From the NCBI GenBank assembly GCA_039815415.1, contig JBCBZH010000044.1, positions 1 to 20,646 on the forward strand: a stretch of DNA of 20,646 nucleotides, written 5' to 3'. Below the pieces are notes generated by a model. It did not search any database. It worked only from the letters and a program-made list of their open reading frames with translations, and was not told the DNA's origin. Both the position numbers and the translations under genes were made by a program. The stretch is from JBCBZH01 sp039815415 (lineage in GTDB: Bacteria > Bacteroidota > Rhodothermia > Rhodothermales > Rubricoccaceae). Positions 1 through 6,456 of the stretch are shown in pieces; position 1 is the stretch's first letter, and each line of letters starts with the position of its first letter.

Positions 1-1
1 C

Positions 2-241
2 ACGCGCGCGGTCGAAGGGCTGGTCGGGCCGCTTCCGGCTCCGCTCTGGACGAATACCCAGCGCTGGCGCTACGCCCTCCCGGATGCTCGTCTCTCGTCA
101 GAGGCGATCGAGGCCGCCGCCGCGATGAATCTGTTCATTGCCGGAGACGCCACGGCGGAGAAGGGACGCGTCCATCTCGCTCTGGAGGAGGGGATGGAGG
201 TCGCGGATCGCATCGTTCGCCAGCTCGAGGCTAGCGCTTGA
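2..241 (+). CDS. NAD/FAD-dependent oxidoreductase (renalase/amine-oxidase-like), C-terminal end only
   Basis: Only the last 79 residues are in the window; the gene begins upstream. The reading frame is open from base 2 to a TGA at 239-241. The visible tail has a tryptophan/arginine-rich QRWRYALP stretch, then NLFIAGDA, GRVHLAL and EGMEVADRIVRQLEA. This order (RWRYA, then a hydrophobic strand ending in AGD, then a GR...A..SG-like helix) is the flavin-binding C-terminal signature of the predicted NAD/FAD-dependent oxidoreductases related to renalase and amine oxidases, where the AGD aspartate contacts FAD. The substrate cannot be deduced. The last codons contain a copy of the iterated GCCAGCTCG motif (219-227), and the stop overlaps the 3' end of the opposing small gene by about 11 bp. 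Family assignment is fairly safe; exact function is not. Confidence 0.75.
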   Translation, partial: TRAVEGLVGPLPAPLWTNTQRWRYALPDARLSSEAIEAAAAMNLFIAGDATAEKGRVHLALEEGMEVADRIVRQLEASA

Positions 242-464
242 GGTCGGCAAGCGTCCGGTGCTTGACAGCCTCCCCGAACAGGCACAGCCCGGCGTTGACC
301 ACGCACAGCGCCGCCGTGCCGTAGAGCACCCAGCCGTCGCCTTGGGCTTTCCGCGAGGTCGCCTCGCCCACCATGGACAGTCCCAGCCCGACCGCCGTGA
401 GTCCGAGAGGTGCGAACCGGCGCCACGTGCGGAGGTGAGCAGCCGTCGAAGAACGCGAATCCAT
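231..464 (-). CDS. Small two-helix membrane protein, unknown function
   Basis: A 77-residue protein starting MDSRSSTAAHL. I prefer the ATG at 462-464 because it is the last ATG before the conserved-looking body, although an in-frame ATG exists upstream. After a basic stretch (RTWRRF) come two hydrophobic segments, roughly residues 19-34 (APLGLTAVGLGLSMVG) and 47-64 (GWVLYGTAALCVVNAGLC), joined by a polar loop, and a basic C-terminus ending HRTLADLKR. The positive-charge pattern suggests both ends are cytoplasmic. It is divergent from pdxH (56 bp between starts) and its 3' end overlaps the preceding convergent gene. No family is recognised. The hydrophobic pattern and position make it plausible as a real gene, but the start is uncertain. 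Confidence 0.6.
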   Translation of the reverse strand: MDSRSSTAAHLRTWRRFAPLGLTAVGLGLSMVGEATSRKAQGDGWVLYGTAALCVVNAGLCLFGEAVKHRTLADLKR

Positions 465-520
465 CTGAACCGGAGCGGAGGCGGTGCGTCCTACGACGGT
501 CCACATTCCTGACCGTTCCC

Positions 521-1150
521 ATGTCCCTCGCGGATCTTCGAGAGAGCTACGAGCGGGGCACGCTCGATCCCACCGATGTGCCTGCCAGCCCGCTCGACCT
601 ATTCAACGCCTGGTTCGCAGAGGCGCAGGCCGCCGAGGCTCGCGAGCCCAACGCCATGACGCTCGCCACGGCAGATGCCGACGGACGCCCGTCTGCCCGC
701 ATCGTGCTCCTGAAGGGCGTGGACTCAGGATTCGTGTTCTACACCAACACCGAAAGCCGAAAGGGCGACGAGCTGGCGACGAACCCGCAGGCCGCGCTCA
801 CCTTCTGGTGGCCGGAGGTGGAGCGCCAGGTCCGCGTAGAGGGCACCGTGGAGCCGGTCGCGGATGCGGAGGCGGATGCTTACTTCGCGAGCCGCCCGCA
901 CGGCAGCCAGATTGGAGCGCATGCGAGCCCCCAGAGCACCGTCATCCCGGACCGGTCGGTGTTGGATGACCGCCAGCGCGAGGCGGAGGCCCGCTACGGC
1001 GACGACGTGCCGCGTCCGGACGGGTGGGGCGGATACCGGGTGCTGCCACGCGCCGTTGAGTTCTGGCAGGGACGGCCCAGCCGCCTCCACGACCGTGTGC
1101 TCTACCGTCGCGCTGGCGACGAGTGGACGACAGACCGGCTGGCGCCTTAG
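521..1150 (+). CDS. pdxH: Pyridoxamine/pyridoxine 5'-phosphate oxidase
   Basis: This 209-residue FMN enzyme oxidises pyridoxine or pyridoxamine 5'-phosphate to pyridoxal 5'-phosphate, the last step of the salvage (and DXP-dependent) vitamin B6 route in the cytoplasm. Family landmarks appear in order: PNAMTLATAD near residue 43, RIVLLKG at 60-66 (FMN phosphate binding), FVFYTNTESRKG at 71-82, the RQVRVEG strand at 102-108, RPHGSQIGAHASPQS at 125-139 and the C-terminal FWQGRPSRLHDR at 181-192 (substrate phosphate and active site). The length is normal for PdxH. The ATG at 521 is chosen because the protein then begins with the usual MSLADLRESYERG N-terminus. It has no Shine-Dalgarno box; the leader is C-rich. 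The stop nests with that of the convergent 2TM gene (shared CTTAG). A class V PLP enzyme elsewhere in the window would use its product, but no operon link exists. Confidence 0.96.
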   Translation: MSLADLRESYERGTLDPTDVPASPLDLFNAWFAEAQAAEAREPNAMTLATADADGRPSARIVLLKGVDSGFVFYTNTESRKGDELATNPQAALTFWWPEVERQVRVEGTVEPVADAEADAYFASRPHGSQIGAHASPQSTVIPDRSVLDDRQREAEARYGDDVPRPDGWGGYRVLPRAVEFWQGRPSRLHDRVLYRRAGDEWTTDRLAP

Positions 1151-1662
1151 CGCACGCGCCGGGCGAGACGAGCGGCTTCGGCTTCTGCGCTCTCGGGCGC
1201 ATCCGCCAGCTCGTCGAGGTCGAGCTGAGGAGACGTCTCCAGCGGCGACGGGGCGGTGTCCCGTGCGACCTCGTCCCAGTCGCGGCTGGTCACGATAGCC
1301 TCCAGGTGTTCGATGCGCCGTTGGAGCCGGTCCACATCCTGCGGCTCTCCAGCTGGAAGCGCGCGAGCATCCAGCTCTTCGTCGAGAAGCGAGCGGAGCC
1401 GAGCCACGCTTGGCTCCCGGTTCATCAGCTCCTGAACGCGGCGATGTTGCCAGTTCGAGCCCCGGCCCAGCCCAAACACCTCTGATGCGTGGTTGCCAAT
1501 GCCGATGCCCCACCCGAACAACGCGTACAGGACCCACAGGTGTCCTGGCGTGACAAGCAGGTTCAGAACGGTGAGTCCTGCCATCGTCACGAGGAACGTA
1601 GCGAGGTGGGTATAGAACTCCGCCTCTTTTTTGGCTTGCTCGCGAGCGTCTTGTTCTGTCAT
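1147..1662 (-). CDS. 2TM-domain membrane protein with coiled-coil tail
   Basis: This 171-residue protein begins with a charged leader (MTEQDAREQAKKEAEFYTHL), then two membrane spans at about residues 20-36 and 42-57 containing the N-L-L turn and GWGIGIGNHASEVFG. That is the pattern of the 2TM domain family: F.HL, N between the helices, then GWGIGL..HA..VF. The rest (about residues 70-150) is soluble, charged and heptad-like (MNREPSVARLRSLLDEEL, VDRLQRRIEHLEAIV), and the C-terminus is acidic and then basic. In other bacteria 2TM domains sit at the N-terminus of LytTR or histidine-kinase-like proteins or stand alone; here no output domain follows. Its role is unknown. It is convergent with pdxH and overlaps its stop by 4 bp. 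Confidence 0.85.
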   Translation of the reverse strand: MTEQDAREQAKKEAEFYTHLATFLVTMAGLTVLNLLVTPGHLWVLYALFGWGIGIGNHASEVFGLGRGSNWQHRRVQELMNREPSVARLRSLLDEELDARALPAGEPQDVDRLQRRIEHLEAIVTSRDWDEVARDTAPSPLETSPQLDLDELADAPESAEAEAARLARRVR

Positions 1663-1680
1663 ATCTGAGGTCTACGGATG

Positions 1681-1760
1681 AAGCGAGTCTCCGTTTCCCA
1701 GGCCGAGGAACAGGGGGAATACGCCTCCCAGGACGAGATCACGTCGGAATAGACTCGCTT
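1681..1760. repeat. Long-span perfect inverted repeat in the 2TM/OmpA divergent region
   Basis: AAGCGAGTCT at 1681-1690 is the exact reverse complement of AGACTCGCTT at 1751-1760. The 60 bases between could form an inner hairpin (GGGGG around 1713-1717 with CTCCC around 1725-1729, one wobble). The right arm is followed on the plus strand by a T-rich stretch (GTTTCTTTAG). The element fills most of the 169 bp spacer between the divergent 2TM gene (start 1662) and the OmpA gene (start 1832). It could be a structured leader or small RNA with a terminator-like end, or a pair of operator half-sites. Nothing else is seen in this spacer. Confidence 0.45.
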
Positions 1761-1831
1761 GTTTCTTTAGCCAGCGCGCGGCATCTTGGCGCCTGGCCGC
1801 TGTGCCATCCCACCACCCTTCCCCGAACAGA

Positions 1832-2956
1832 ATGTCCCGGCCTCTCGCCTGGCTGCTGGGCCTCGCTGGCCTTGCTGTGCTTACGCTGCTATGCGTCTGG
1901 ACCAACGCTCCGGGCATCGAGCGCGACCTCCAGGAGCGTACGACTGCGGTTCTCGATGAACGTGGGTTCACAGGAACGGGCGCCGCTCTCTCGGGACGCG
2001 ATGTAACGCTCAGGGGGGGCGTGCCGTCAGAAGACGCGCGCATGGAAGCCCTGGCTGCTGCTCGGGCCGTTCCCGGCGTTCGCGTCGTGCACGACGAGCT
2101 GAGGATTGCCCGCGATGATGGAGCCTCCACAGGCGGGCCTGCGCTGTTCTCCCTGTCTGATGGGCCTGGAGGTGCGCTGGTTGCTCGAGGAACGGTGCCG
2201 GACGATGCCTCTCGGCAGTCCCTTCTGAGTCGCATTCAAGAGGCGTTCCCGGGGCGTTCAGTAGAGAATGAGCTCGAGGTGGGGCCCGGAGGCGCAGGGT
2301 GGCAGTCGGCAGTCGAGGCGCTGCTTCCAGGACTTGGCGCAGTGCAGAGCCCCAGCGTTTCCGTCGAGCCCGCCGTAGCGGCGACGGCCGGGATGGATGG
2401 CAGCACCGTCGTGCTTCGGGGGCGCGTTCCGAGCGAGGTCGCCAAAGCGGAGGTAGAAGCGGCGGCCTCTGCAGTCGTTCGCCCACCCTATCTCTTTCGG
2501 AGCGAGCTGGCCGTTGGAGAAAGCGCATCCGAAGACACATCGGAGCCAAGCGCCGATCCCACAGACGTCTCTGGCGCCGATCCGTCAGACCTTCAGGCTG
2601 CTGAGGCGGCTCTCCAGTCTGCACTTTCTGGTGGCCCCATCACCTTCGAGCTGGCGACAGCAGACCTGACCGCCAGCTCGAGGCGCGTCCTCGATGGGGT
2701 GGCCGAGGTGCTGGACCGCTACCCAGCGATCCGCGCTGAGGTTGAGGGACATACCGACAACGAAGACTCCTCAGAACACAATCTGCGGCTCAGCCAGCAG
2801 CGCGCCGACGCCGTGCGGGCCTACCTCATCGACGCTGGCATCGCTGCGGAGCGCCTCTCTGCGCGTGGCATTGGCGAGGACCAGCCCATCGCGTCCAACG
2901 ACACCGCCGATGGGCGTGCTCGAAACCGCCGCGTCGAGTTCAACCTGCAGCGCTAA
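1832..2956 (+). CDS. BON-repeat OmpA-family envelope protein
   Basis: A 374-residue protein. The ATG at 1832 is preferred over an upstream in-frame GTG because it directly precedes an N-terminal membrane anchor or signal (residues about 4-22, PLAWLLGLAGLAVLTLLCVW). Residues about 32-90 form a BON-like unit (VLDERGFTGTGAALSGRDV..LRGGVPSEDARMEALAAARAVPGV). Two more BON-like strands and helices follow to about residue 225, each with an (A/L)RG.VP.(D/E) turn. A D/S/P-rich linker leads to an OmpA C-terminal domain (about 265-374) with ITFELATADLT, VEGHTDN, NLRLSQQRADAVRAYL and GRARNRRVEF. OmpA domains bind peptidoglycan non-covalently; BON domains are thought to contact lipid or surfaces. BON plus OmpA recalls mycobacterial ArfA/OmpATb. 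A membrane-anchored HHH protein follows 111 bp downstream. The OmpA coding region contains a hairpin made of two inverted copies of the iterated motif. Confidence 0.88.
   Translation: MSRPLAWLLGLAGLAVLTLLCVWTNAPGIERDLQERTTAVLDERGFTGTGAALSGRDVTLRGGVPSEDARMEALAAARAVPGVRVVHDELRIARDDGASTGGPALFSLSDGPGGALVARGTVPDDASRQSLLSRIQEAFPGRSVENELEVGPGGAGWQSAVEALLPGLGAVQSPSVSVEPAVAATAGMDGSTVVLRGRVPSEVAKAEVEAAASAVVRPPYLFRSELAVGESASEDTSEPSADPTDVSGADPSDLQAAEAALQSALSGGPITFELATADLTASSRRVLDGVAEVLDRYPAIRAEVEGHTDNEDSSEHNLRLSQQRADAVRAYLIDAGIAAERLSARGIGEDQPIASNDTADGRARNRRVEFNLQR
2644..2683. repeat. Inverted pair of the iterated motif inside the OmpA domain
   Basis: TCGAGCTGGCG at 2646-2656 is exactly complementary to CGCCAGCTCGA at 2671-2681. 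The stem extends by one G-T and one C-G pair to 2644/2683, around a 14-base loop. The arms (CTTCGAGCTGGCGAC and CGCCAGCTCGAGGC) are the same as those of the intergenic hairpin at 12024-12063. Here they encode FELATAD and TASSRR of a normal-looking OmpA domain, so the repeat is accommodated by coding sequence. Confidence 0.8.
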
Positions 2957-3067
2957 AGAGGATGGGACGATGAGTGACGCGCTGGCGGCCCCGGTGAGTA
3001 GAGCCAACGGGTTGCAACGACGGCGCTCATCCTCCCTGTGCTCCTTTCATCTTACGTCTCCACCACC

Positions 3068-3577
3068 ATGTTCTGGCTCATCGCGCAGATCCTGTTCTGT
3101 CTACTCATCGCAGGGCTCCTCGGCTTGTTTCTCGGCTGGCTCATCTGGGGCCGGCGCCCAGATCCAGAGCCGGTCGTCCGCACGGATACCGAGGCTCTGG
3201 ACGCCGCCAAGGCCCGCATCCAGGAGCTGGAGGCCGAGCTGGCGGACTGCCGCGCGAAGGTCATCGACACCTCTGTCGCCAGCGCGTCGGGCGTGGATGC
3301 GGCGCCTGCAGGAGCCGAGACCTCGTACGGCCTTTTTGGGCCGGTCGCGGACAGACCGATCGATGACCTCAAAGCGATCTCAGGCATCGGGCAGATCATC
3401 GAGAAGCAGCTCGCTGGGATCGGCGTGGTGACCTACCGCCAGATCGCCGCCTTCGACGAGGTCGACATCGAGCGTGTGCAAGAGGCCATCGACTTCTTCC
3501 CAGGGCGCATCGTCCGGGAGGGGTGGATTGAGCAGGCGGAGTCGCTGCACCGAGAGAAGTACGGTGACACTGCGTAG
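3068..3577 (+). CDS. Membrane-anchored helix-hairpin-helix (H3TH-like) protein
   Basis: This 169-residue protein starts MFWLIAQILFC; the ATG at 3068 is preferred over an upstream GTG because it leads straight into the single N-terminal span (about residues 2-27, ending GWLIWGRR). A short coiled coil follows (TEALDAAKARIQELEAELADCRAKV, about 40-65) and a low-complexity linker. The C-terminal domain (about 100-165) reads DDLKAISGIGQIIEKQLAGIGVVTYRQIAAF..VDIERVQEAI.FFPGRIVREGWIEQAESLH..KYG. This is the helix-hairpin-helix module annotated as 'predicted flap endonuclease-1-like' in proteobacteria. HHH motifs normally bind DNA or act as protein scaffolds; no nuclease residues are visible, so calling it a nuclease would be unsafe. 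It is on the same strand as the BON-OmpA gene and may be co-transcribed. Its stop faces the merR gene 44 bp away. Confidence 0.85.
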   Translation: MFWLIAQILFCLLIAGLLGLFLGWLIWGRRPDPEPVVRTDTEALDAAKARIQELEAELADCRAKVIDTSVASASGVDAAPAGAETSYGLFGPVADRPIDDLKAISGIGQIIEKQLAGIGVVTYRQIAAFDEVDIERVQEAIDFFPGRIVREGWIEQAESLHREKYGDTA

Positions 3578-3588
3578 GCCGCCTCGAT

Positions 3589-3619
3589 CTGGCGCTGTGG
3601 CGCTGCCAGCCCGCCGGGC
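3589..3619. terminator. Weak candidate bidirectional terminator
   Basis: This lies in the 44 bp spacer between two convergent genes. CTGGC at 3589-3593 can pair with GCCAG at 3605-3609, and a tight GCCCG-C-CGGGC palindrome follows at 3609-3619. There is no T-run on either side, so the call rests on position and dyad symmetry alone. Confidence 0.3.
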
Positions 3620-3621
3620 CT

Positions 3622-4374
3622 CTACCGCGCATCCCGGACACGCTGGGCGTAGGCGAACAGCGCCTGCATCCGCTCGGGATCCAGGCCCATCATCTGGGAC
3701 ATCGGCTGGGTGTTGGCCTCCCAGGCGTTGCCGAGCGACTGCTGGATGCTCGCATCGCCGCCGGTGAACATCGCCACCAGCTCGTCCCAGCGGTCGATGA
3801 GGGCGCGGGCTTCGGGGGCAGACGGGTCGATGCCTGCATCCATCGCGCGGCCCACCTTGTCGAAGAGCTGGGGCCACTCCGCTTCTACGGACCGGATGGT
3901 GTCCTCGCCGAGGGCCTCGCGACGGTCAGCGAGCTGCTGGAGTTGCTCAGACGTGTAGTGGGTTTCGATGTCGTTCATGGTTCGGAGGAAGGTTAGGAAG
4001 GTGCTGGGGGTGACGGGAGTGCCCGTCTCCGCGCGGAGACGGAGAAGCCGGATGAGGCCGTTGAGACGGTCTGCCAGCGCGGTCATGCGGGCCGCCTCGG
4101 TTGCGAGCAGGTCGCGGTGTTGCTCCACCAGCGCGACCGGGTCAAAGGTCGGGGCGTCCAACACGTCGCGGATCTGAGAAAGCGGCGTACCGATGGCCCG
4201 GAGCGAGGCGATGCGCTGGAGGCGTTCGATCTCGCGAGGGCCGTAGCGCCGATGTCCGGCGGGGGTGCGGGCAGGCGCGAGCAGCCCTTCGGCTTCGTAG
4301 TGGTGGAGCGCGCGAACGGTCAGCCCGGTCTGGGCCGCCAGCTCGCCGACAGTGAGTTGAGTTGGGGTGGTCAT
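3622..4374 (-). CDS. MerR-family regulator with TipAS-type effector domain
   Basis: A 250-residue protein. Residues 6-75 are a MerR winged-helix domain (LTVGELAAQTGLTVRALHHYEAEGLL, then RRYGPREIERLQRIASLRAIGTPLSQIRDVLD). A dimerisation helix follows (about 80-120), and the C-terminal half (about 128-248) matches the TipAS antibiotic-recognition fold by pattern: HYTSEQLQQLADRREALGED, EWPQLFDKVGRAMDAGIDPSAPEARALIDRWDELVAMFTGGD, MGLDPERMQALFAYAQRVRDAR. Such proteins twist promoters with long spacers to activate transcription, often of their own gene, on binding hydrophobic or antibiotic-like ligands. The ATG at 4372-4374 directly abuts a MerR-type operator, so the message may be leaderless or nearly so. 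It is divergent from an esterase gene that is a plausible second target. The ligand is unknown. Confidence 0.92.
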   Translation of the reverse strand: MTTPTQLTVGELAAQTGLTVRALHHYEAEGLLAPARTPAGHRRYGPREIERLQRIASLRAIGTPLSQIRDVLDAPTFDPVALVEQHRDLLATEAARMTALADRLNGLIRLLRLRAETGTPVTPSTFLTFLRTMNDIETHYTSEQLQQLADRREALGEDTIRSVEAEWPQLFDKVGRAMDAGIDPSAPEARALIDRWDELVAMFTGGDASIQQSLGNAWEANTQPMSQMMGLDPERMQALFAYAQRVRDAR

Positions 4375-4407
4375 GACGCAAGCGTACGGACCTCACGCTG
4401 CGTCAGG
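4374..4407 (-). promoter_or_regulatory. MerR/TipA-type operator and promoter of the TipAS regulator
   Basis: CCTCACGCTGCGTCAGG at 4391-4407 is a 17 bp near-palindrome (one mismatched pair) of the CCTCACG-N-CGTGAGG type that I recall from tipA and related MerR promoters. Read on the minus strand it is preceded by TTGCTC (-35-like) and followed, 20 bp from that box, by TACGCT, a long spacer as expected for MerR activation. A second, wider dyad (TGACGCAAGCGT at 4374-4385 with ACGCTGCGTCA at 4395-4405, one extra base) overlaps it. Autoregulation of the MerR gene is likely; control of the divergent esterase is possible. Confidence 0.6.
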
Positions 4408-4477
4408 AGCAAGAGGGGGCTCTCAGCTTCACCGATCCTTTGCAGTCTGGGGGGCGCGTTGTCGACTCTCTTGCGCC

Positions 4478-5143
4478 ATGCTCGACTCAACACTCACCTA
4501 TGACGGCGGCTGGACCGACACCGCCTCAGGCCATCTCCTCGTCAGCCTTCCCGACGGCTACGATGCGGACCGCTCGCTGCGCTGGCCGCTCCTGATCTAT
4601 CTCCACGGTGCTAATGAGCGCGGCACCGACCTCGAGCTGGCGACGACTCATGGGCCCGTCAAGGAGCGACGTGCCGGGCGTGATCTGCCGTTTGTGATGG
4701 CTGTGCCGCAGGTACCCGAGGGCGAGCGCTGGACGGTCGGGCGGGTGGTGGCGGCACTGGATGCCGTGACCGCGGCGCACCGCATCGACTCAGACCGGGT
4801 GTATCTCACGGGCCTCTCGATGGGCGGCTTCGGTACGTGGGAAGCCATCGAGCGAGTGCCGGAGCGCTTCGCTGCCGCCGTGCCCATCTGTGGCGGGGGC
4901 AACCCGCTCGGGCTGGTGGCCGCTGGGGCTGTTCCCGTCTGGACCTTCCATGGCGCGCAAGACGATGTCGTTCCGCTTGCGGCGACGGAGTGGATGGTCC
5001 GTTCGCTTCGCGACGTGGGTGGCGACGTTCGCCTCACGGTCTACCCGGAGGCCACCCACGACTCGTGGACAGCGACCTACGCCAGTCCGGAGGTCTATGA
5101 CTGGCTTCTGAGCCATCGGATCTCAGATCGGATTCCCTCATAG
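4478..5143 (+). CDS. Alpha/beta-hydrolase esterase (prolyl-oligopeptidase/PHB-depolymerase-like)
   Basis: This 221-residue cytoplasmic-looking hydrolase has no signal peptide when started at the ATG at 4478. The order is typical of small carboxylesterases: LPDGYDADRSLRWPLLIYLHGANERG (residues 24-49, HG oxyanion loop), PFVMAVPQVPEGERW, then the nucleophile elbow TGLSMGGFGTW (Ser114), the acid loop VWTFHGAQDDVVPL (Asp162 or Asp163) and EATHDSW (His194). All three members of the Ser-Asp-His triad are present. The substrate cannot be told from sequence; short-chain esters, lactones or peptide esters are all possible. It is divergent from the MerR/TipAS regulator and could be part of an inducible detoxification pair. 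A copy of the iterated motif lies 19 bp past its stop. The next gene (pyrophosphatase) starts 74 bp downstream. Confidence 0.88.
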   Translation: MLDSTLTYDGGWTDTASGHLLVSLPDGYDADRSLRWPLLIYLHGANERGTDLELATTHGPVKERRAGRDLPFVMAVPQVPEGERWTVGRVVAALDAVTAAHRIDSDRVYLTGLSMGGFGTWEAIERVPERFAAAVPICGGGNPLGLVAAGAVPVWTFHGAQDDVVPLAATEWMVRSLRDVGGDVRLTVYPEATHDSWTATYASPEVYDWLLSHRISDRIPS

Positions 5144-5217
5144 CCTCGCACAGCCTACGTTCGCCAGCTCGTCGTTCCTATCGTGTCCTGCCGGTCTGCC
5201 GTCTTCTCCCCGACCCC

Positions 5218-5850
5218 ATGAGCGCTTCTCCCTCGTCCGCGTTTCCGACCCCATTCTATCGCTGGCGTCCGCATCCCTGGCACGGGCTGGACGTTGGGCC
5301 GGACGCGCCCGAGATCGTCACGGCGTATATCGAGATCACGCCCTTCGACGGCGTCAAGTATGAGCTGGACAAGACGACGGGCTATACCCGTGTGGATCGC
5401 CCGCAGCGTAGCTCGTCGCATCCGCCGACCCTCTATGGGTTCGTGCCTCGGACGTACTGTGGTGCTCGCGTGTGCGCGCTCTCCGGCCCCGATGCCGTTC
5501 GCGGCGATGGCGACCCGCTCGACATCTGCGTGGTCAGCGAGCGACCGATCACCCGTGCGGACATCACCCTCAGCGCCCGCGTGGTTGGAGGTCTCCAGAT
5601 GGTGGATGGCGGTGAGGCGGACGACAAAATCGTCGCGGTGCTGGTGAATGACCTGTTCTGGGGTGGGGTCGAGCAGATCAATGGCTTGCCCACGCGGCTG
5701 ATTGAGCGGCTGACGCACTACTTCTCCACCTACAAGCTGGTGCCGGGCCGAACGTCCAGCGCGTCGGTCGCCAAGATCTATGGGCGAGACCATGCCGCTG
5801 CTGTCATTCGCGCGTCGATGGAGGACTATCAGGACGAGTACGGCGGATAG
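5218..5850 (+). CDS. ppa: Soluble family I inorganic pyrophosphatase
   Basis: This 210-residue Mg-dependent enzyme hydrolyses pyrophosphate to two phosphates, pulling biosynthetic reactions forward in the cytoplasm. Family I hallmarks: YIEITPFDGVKYELDKTTG (KYELDK at 47-52, substrate binding), LYGFVPRTY (72-80), the metal-binding DGDPLDICV (97-105) and DDKIVAV (135-141), in which the aspartates bind metal ions. The C-terminus (THYFSTYK, near 175-182) matches the family's final helix. It is slightly longer than the approximately 175-residue E. coli enzyme because of an N-terminal extension (SASPSSAFPTPFYRWRPHPWHGLDVGPDAPE) of the kind seen in the longer bacterial and organellar variants. The ATG at 5218 follows a C-rich leader (TCTCCCCGACCCC) without a Shine-Dalgarno sequence. 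Confidence 0.95.
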   Translation: MSASPSSAFPTPFYRWRPHPWHGLDVGPDAPEIVTAYIEITPFDGVKYELDKTTGYTRVDRPQRSSSHPPTLYGFVPRTYCGARVCALSGPDAVRGDGDPLDICVVSERPITRADITLSARVVGGLQMVDGGEADDKIVAVLVNDLFWGGVEQINGLPTRLIERLTHYFSTYKLVPGRTSSASVAKIYGRDHAAAVIRASMEDYQDEYGG

Positions 5851-5889
5851 CCGTCTCAGAGACAACTCCGTCACCAACTCGTAGGCCGG

Positions 5890-6420
5890 ATGCGTCGCAT
5901 TCTCATCGTGGGGTCTGGCGGCTCCGGGAAGTCCACGCTGGCTCGCCAGCTCGGCGCCCACCTCGAGCTGCCGGTTGTGCACCTGGATCAGCACTACTTC
6001 GGCCCCGGCTGGGCTGAGCCCACACCGGAGGACTGGGCGAGGACGGTGGATGCGCTGATCGCGGAGGACGCCTGGGTGATAGACGGCAACTACGGGGGCA
6101 CGATGGAGCGGCGGATCGCGAGGGCGGATACAGTGATCTTCCTCGACCGATCTCGCTGGCTGTGTCTGTGGCGCGTCGTTGCGCGGTGGTTTCGGAACCT
6201 CGGGCGCACGCGGCCCGACATGGCGCCGGGCTGCCCGGAGCGCATCGAGCTGGCGTTCGTGCGCTATATCCTGGCCTACCCGGCTACGCGTCGACCTGGT
6301 GTGCTGGCCCGGCTGGAGGCTGCGCCCCATGCACGCGTGTACCGCCTCCGGTCTGGGCGCGATGTGGAGGCGTTTCTGGCGTCGCTCGGGTCGCCAGCTC
6401 GAGGTTCCACCATGCCGTAG
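5890..6420 (+). CDS. P-loop nucleotide kinase-like protein (FlaR / 'topology modulation' family)
   Basis: This 176-residue protein begins MRRILIVGSGGSGKSTLARQL, a Walker A motif (GSGGSGKST, residues 8-16) at the N-terminus. It continues with LPVVHLDQHYFGPGW, the W..T/V.ALIAEDAWVIDGNYGGTMERRIARADTVIFLDRSRWLCLWRVVARW region and PERIELAFVRYILAY. This order (HLD..., W..DGNY..T...R...AD..I.LD.pR..cl.R...R) is typical of adenylate-kinase-like proteins annotated as FlaR or 'DNA topology modulation protein'. The ATPase or kinase fold is safe; the physiological substrate is not known. The last codons (SPARGS) are made by a copy of the iterated motif in an uncommon phase, and the stop codon lies inside the stem of the palindromic hairpin at 6417-6444, suggesting the 3' end was shaped by repeat sequence. 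Confidence 0.85.
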   Translation: MRRILIVGSGGSGKSTLARQLGAHLELPVVHLDQHYFGPGWAEPTPEDWARTVDALIAEDAWVIDGNYGGTMERRIARADTVIFLDRSRWLCLWRVVARWFRNLGRTRPDMAPGCPERIELAFVRYILAYPATRRPGVLARLEAAPHARVYRLRSGRDVEAFLASLGSPARGSTMP

Positions 6421-6444
6421 GGGCGTATCGCAATACGCCCCTAC
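6417..6444. terminator. Perfect GTAGGGGCG palindromic hairpin, likely bidirectional terminator
   Basis: GTAGGGGCGTAT (6417-6428) pairs perfectly over 12 bp with ATACGCCCCTAC (6433-6444), leaving a CGCA loop. It spans the stop codon of the kinase-like gene and lies 12 bp from the stop of the convergent DJ-1-like gene, an ideal place for a terminator shared by both strands, although no T-run follows. The GTAGGGGCG...CGCCCCTAC ends recall dispersed palindromic elements I remember from cyanobacteria and other phyla. It is the only copy in this window. Confidence 0.75.
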
Positions 6445-6456
6445 AAGCATTGGGGT

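Noticed and set aside
1672..2235. Minus-strand frame ending in a hydrophobic stretch before the 2TM gene
   Set aside because: Most of it is antisense to the BON-OmpA gene and the hydrophobic tail is short; there is no start or family support.
2968..3067. Short plus-strand start (MSDALAAPVSR...) after the OmpA gene with a GAGGATGGG-like leader
   Set aside because: The frame runs into the HHH gene as a serine/arginine-rich shadow; no independent evidence.
5155..6450. A 431-codon minus-strand open frame opposite pyrophosphatase and the kinase-like gene
   Set aside because: Both plus-strand genes have unmistakable family motifs; the antisense product is His/Arg-rich and matches nothing.
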